From Adenanthera pavonina (Eukaryota; Streptophyta; Magnoliopsida; Fabales; Fabaceae), in assembly GCA_026686845.1 (NCBI GenBank), contig JAIVEN010000024.1, forward strand, positions 3,707,501 through 3,771,500: DNA of 64,000 nt, written 5' to 3'. The position numbers and the translations under genes are program-made. The notes beneath the pieces are model-generated. The model did not search any database. It worked only from the letters and a program-made list of their open reading frames with translations, and was not told where the DNA came from. Shown one piece after another: positions 60,667 to 64,000 of this stretch. The number at the start of each line of letters is the position of its first letter. The stretch's first letter is position 1.

Positions 60667-62385
60667 TGTTGAATCAAGTGTTTTGATGATTCCCAACTAA
60701 CACTCAAGAGCTTGGATTGAAGATATCAAAGGAGATCAAAGTTGTTTCAAGTGAAGATTTTCTGAGTATTTGTTGTTAGATCTCTTGTAACTTCTTTTGT
60801 TTTAGTTATGATTGGGTAAAAGAATTTAATTTAAGAAAAAGATGTTTTCAAACCTTGATTTGAAGTCAAATCTTTTCTTATTTGAAAAATACTCACAAAC
60901 AGACGAAGTTTAAAAGGTTAAACTGAACTGTCAAGTTGGAAATTCGAACTTTGCCTTTGGAAATTCGAATTTTGAGATTAAACTGAACAAGTCTGAAGAG
61001 ATGTCTCTCTGTCAGACTAATTTTGGTCTTTCAAAATTCGAATTTTCATCAAGTCTGAAAGAAGCCTCTTTGTGACAGACGAACTTTACAGTTTCAAAAT
61101 TCGAATTTCAGACAAAATGCAATTTGTGAAAACCAAAGAAATTCGTCTGAAACTATGTTAAAGTTCATCTGAAATTAAGAAGAAATTGAGTTTGAAAAAT
61201 GCTCTCTGACAGACGAACTTTGACTTTGCAACATTCGAATTTTCATATAAGTCTGAAAGAAGCCTCTTTGTGACAGATGAACTTTACAGTTTCAAAATTC
61301 GAATTTCAGACAAAACACAACTTGTGAAAACCAACGAAATTCGTCTGAAACTATGTTAGAGTTCATCTGAAATCAAGAAGAAATTAAGTTTCAAAATTGA
61401 TCTCTGACAGACGAATTTCACTACGTCAAAATTCGAATTTCGAAGAAAGTGAACTACTGTGCCTCTTTGAACGTTCAATGGACAGACGAATTTTGGGCAT
61501 CCAAAATTCGAATTTCGAGGGTACTGTAGAAAATTGAAAACACTGTTCACGATTTACAGAAAAACTTTCTTCTTGAAAATTCGTATGTCACATTGAGAAA
61601 ATACTTTATAAGTTTCAAAATTCGAATTTCACTCTATTGACAGACGAACTTCGTATTTTAACGTTGGAAGCTTTAACCTTCGGTTCCTTCGAAATTCGTC
61701 TGTTGACCAACCAAAATTTGAATTTCAGTATGTCAGAAGCATTAAATACGGTTGGTAAACGGATAGTTTTTCTGAGTAACCGTTGGATAACTTCTCCAAC
61801 GGATAGATTTAAGTCTCTAACGGATATTTGAGACCTAAAACTATAAATATAACATCATTTGAAGTTGTGGGTCACGAATCAAACTTGTTAATACCTGCTG
61901 AATCTTCTTCTCAAAAGCTTTTACCCTCTCAACTTCATTATCTGTACTTTAACCTTCATATCTACTCTATTCAAGAGAGTTATATCTTTGTAAACAATCT
62001 ACTCTTCATCTGGAAGATAGATTTACTTGTGAGGGGAATTCACAAGGGGACTGGGAAGCACATAGAGAAAATGCTTGGAGAGTTTGAGAGAGCTCAGAAA
62101 CAGAGCATACTCATGTACTGTGGCATTAGCAAGAAGCCCGTTGAAATTCTTGCTGTATAGTGGATAAATCTCAAGAGGTGTCTTGGGGACTAGACGTAGG
62201 TCAAGAGGATAGACTGAACCAGGATAAATCACTGAGTCTTTCTCTCCTTATCCTTACTTATCAACTTGCTCTATTTTACTCATTGCTTTCATTATACTGT
62301 GATATCTTCACCCACTTCACTTTGTGCAGAAAAATTTCAATCTTCCCAATTCACCCCCCCTCTCGGGAAGTCAGCCTTGCTAACA
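60667..62385 (+). repeat. Copy A 3' LTR
   Basis: 1719 bp, same length as the 5' LTR. It keeps more CpG-containing motifs than the 5' LTR (for example aaaattcgaatttcg at 61502 where the 5' copy has aaaattcaaatttcg). Confidence 0.95.
61758..61823 (+). promoter_or_regulatory. AACGG (MSA-like, MYB3R-type) cluster in copia LTR
   Basis: Four AACGG cores within 66 bp, ending about 18 bp before the TATA box at 61841: 61758-61762, the complement at 61780-61784, 61798-61802 and 61819-61823. The second lies in TCCAACGGTTA on the minus strand (61787-61777), an exact match to the M-phase activator consensus YCYAACGGYYA; two others match at 10 of 11 positions. In the 5' LTR the first two cores are mutated (aaatgg, actgtt) and the last two are intact. 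Confidence 0.6.
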
Positions 62386-62390
62386 ATATT
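62386..62390. repeat. Copy A target-site duplication ATATT, right
   Basis: Pairs with 50485-50489. Confidence 0.9.
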
Positions 62391-62500
62391 TTATACTTTG
62401 TTTTTACTATCACTCTTGCTTTCACTGCTCTCTTACACTTTTGTAGAAAATTTTTAGCTTCCCAATTCACCTTCTTCTTGGGAAGTCAACATATCTAACA
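62391..62500 (+). mobile_element. Copia copy B: 3' LTR, right end
   Basis: 110 bp completing the LTR begun at 49011: ttttgtagaaaatttttagcttcccaattcacc-type sequence to the terminal tctaaca at 62500, the same end as copy D (ctaaca) and copy A (gctaaca). With the left part it gives a 1589-bp LTR. Confidence 0.85.
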
Positions 62501-62552
62501 ATTATTAGCTATTTTTGGAGGTTTGTAGCTCAAGTTATACGTAAAGTTGGGA

Positions 62553-62571
62553 TCACGTGCAGAGCACGTGA
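62553..62571. repeat. G-box inverted repeat
   Basis: tcacgtgc-aga-gcacgtga: perfect 8-bp arms, 3-nt loop, each arm holding a CACGTG core. Confidence 0.9.
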
Positions 62572-62590
62572 CTTTTAAGAGGGGCTTTGT

Positions 62591-62615
62591 TATAGTGAAA
62601 TGGGAGTTCACTATA
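62591..62615. repeat. Perfect 9-bp inverted repeat
   Basis: tatagtgaa and ttcactata separated by 7 bases, 20 bp after the G-box palindrome. Confidence 0.9.
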
Positions 62616-63622
62616 GTGAAAGTTGTGATAGTATTATAAAATGCTGCGATTTTAGTCATTTTGTGGGTGTTGGTGTTTTGGTTCTAAGTAATAATGATTA
62701 GGGATGCATCTCTGCACATCTTGGGCTTGTTTTCCACAAATTTTGAATCTTAAAATCTTCAAGGTAAGTGAAAATCTCTTCCTGCACTCCTCCATTTTTG
62801 TTGGTTTACACAAATTTTCAATTTTGAGGTGTTGTGGTTCAATAGATGAGTTGGGGCTCTATTTTTCTTGAAGGGATTGCTTTGAAAACATGTTAGAAAG
62901 CTTTCTAAAGTTATGTACTAATTTATATTGTTGATTTATGATGTTTTGAAGAAGAAAACTCAACATATGCATGAACCCTAGGGTGTAAAGTGAAGATTGA
63001 GATTTTGATGAAATCAATTGATGATTTTGCTTGTGAAGCATCTTTATACACCTAAGAGCATTTGTGCAAAGTTTGGTTGAGTTTGGACTTGATTTGAGTT
63101 ATCTTCTTTAACTCAAAAGTTTAACTCATTTTCATACATAATTGAAGTCTTAAATTGTAATGGGTATAGTGATTGTTGTTGGGTTAGTTATATGGTAAAT
63201 TCTTGTGTTCTGGCCTGAATATAAATGTTGGATCAGATATAATTGGAAGTTCAATCTAAATTTGGTGCAGTTAGTTACGGGTCCTAAATATCTTTAAAAG
63301 GCTTAACTTACAGTATTGTTTTGGAAAGAGTAGGAGAGCACTGTTATCCTTTGGACTTGAAGGATTTCAATTAGAATTCTTGGTAATCTTAAGTTAGAAT
63401 TCCTAGTAATTTCAAACATAAACTTGTTAGTTTTATTTTCATGAAGATGTGAAATTGGGCTTATTATGTGAAATATTGATTTATGGAGCCTATGTGAAAA
63501 AATGGGTTGTTTATGGTTGGGCTTGAATTACATGTTTGGAACTTGTTGGGAGTTATTTTGAGTTTATTCGATTACTTATTAATCATCCTTCATGACTGTG
63601 TTTTGCTTGGACTGCGTAGAAA

Positions 63623-64000
63623 TGTAACACCGTACCTTTAAACCTTATTTCCCATGTATTGACCTTAGTTAATATCCATTTACATTGATTTAGAGGCTTA
63701 AATCACTTGAGGGACTAAAATAGAAGAATTAAAATTTTTGCAGCATTGTTCATTTGGTCACCCTATTTTCTAGATTGAATTTTGAAAAATTATAATTAAT
63801 TCTAGAAAACTCTTATAGAGATGATTCAAGTCTTTAAAAATAGTTTGAAACATTCTCTACATCAAAAAAATATGGAACAGAGCTTTGGTTGTGCCAATTC
63901 ATATAGTGTGTAGCATGAATTTACTCTTCATACAGTCACTTTGTAACTTTCCAATTTTCTGACCAATCAAGATGTTCTTTGTCTTCCTAGAAAGCTTAGA
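63623..64000 (-). mobile_element. Gypsy-type LTR (L5), cut by window end
   Basis: Begins tgtaacacc and aligns with the first ~380 bp of L1 and L3 (shared cccatgtatt, then the attaattcta and gatgattc stretches). It is in the same orientation as those two and continues beyond the window. Confidence 0.8.

Larger units (their letters stand above)
50490..62385 (+). mobile_element. Copia copy A: complete Sirevirus-like Ty1/copia element
   Basis: 11896 bp with two 1719-bp LTRs (tgttgaatc...gctaaca), ATATT target duplications, tRNA-Met-type primer site, gag, pol, a third ORF, and a polypurine tract next to the 3' LTR. Long length, a 3' accessory ORF, two gag zinc knuckles and repeated polypurine tracts are known traits of the Sirevirus lineage; the assignment rests on these. 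The LTRs differ at about 27 sites by eye (roughly 1.6%), mostly transitions, so the insertion is comparatively recent. Gag and the third ORF are disabled by stops and frameshifts, while pol is nearly intact. Confidence 0.93.
62501..63622. other. Unclassified AT-rich DNA, possibly gypsy LTR fragment
   Basis: No coding feature. Two perfect inverted repeats stand close together (62553-62571 and 62591-62615). A TATA-like tattataaaa lies near 62633 and a ggtaagt near 62763. This layout of a TATA box followed by a splice donor resembles the leader of the gypsy LTRs in the window, but no sequence match was seen. Confidence 0.4.

Noticed and set aside
62160..62498. 112-codon frame crossing the end of the copy A 3' LTR
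   Set aside because: Its 3' half comes from copy B LTR sequence after the target duplication; a chance frame across an insertion border.

Overview
The window looks like heterochromatic, AT-rich DNA of a flowering plant, probably a eudicot. I recognise no host gene, rRNA or functional tRNA gene. Every coding signal belongs to a transposable element: two En/Spm (CACTA) DNA transposons, several Ty3/gypsy elements or their long terminal repeats, and a family of Ty1/copia elements with Sirevirus features. The species cannot be named from the sequence.

Layout. 63-2102 is a decayed minus-strand copia pol. 2103-5422 is AT-rich without genes. 5423-23044 is the larger part of a plus-strand CACTA element (CACTA-1) with a TNP2-type transposase, a TNP1/Transposase_24-type gene and a Ulp1-like protease remnant; three ~2.6-2.9 kb gypsy-type LTRs sit inside it, one with a perfect CCATT target duplication in an exon. 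23045-23199 plus 32662-35203 is one Ty3/gypsy element (gypsy-1), split in its gag by a complete minus-strand CACTA element (CACTA-2, 23200-32661) and cut in its RNase H region by the 2.6 kb LTR of a second gypsy element (gypsy-2, from 35204). Degraded gypsy-2 interior runs to about 40831.

From 40832 to 62500 lies a nest of copia elements of one family. Copy B is old and broken: a truncated 5' LTR joined to late gag, pol split by another LTR (copy D), an accessory 3' ORF, and a 3' LTR. Copy A (50490-62385, 11896 bp, two 1719-bp LTRs, ATATT target duplication) is inserted in copy B's 3' LTR and is complete in structure. Copy A carries gag, a full-length pol with visible catalytic residues, and a roughly 2.2 kb accessory ORF between pol and the 3' LTR that resembles the 'putative plant transposon protein' family. 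It has repeated polypurine tracts, a tRNA-Met-type primer site, an LTR promoter with a cluster of AACGG (MSA/MYB3R-like) sites, and a dense array of TTCGTCTG/CAGACGAA and AATTCGAATT motifs shared by the LTR and the pol-ORF spacer.

The most interesting observations are the accessory ORF together with the motif array, the shared gag-stop/pol frame offset, the predominance of C-to-T changes that disable copy A, and a hairpin in the gypsy LTRs whose stem differs between copies by compensatory changes. The order of insertion can be read: gypsy-1 is oldest, then CACTA-2 and gypsy-2, then copia B, then copia D and A.
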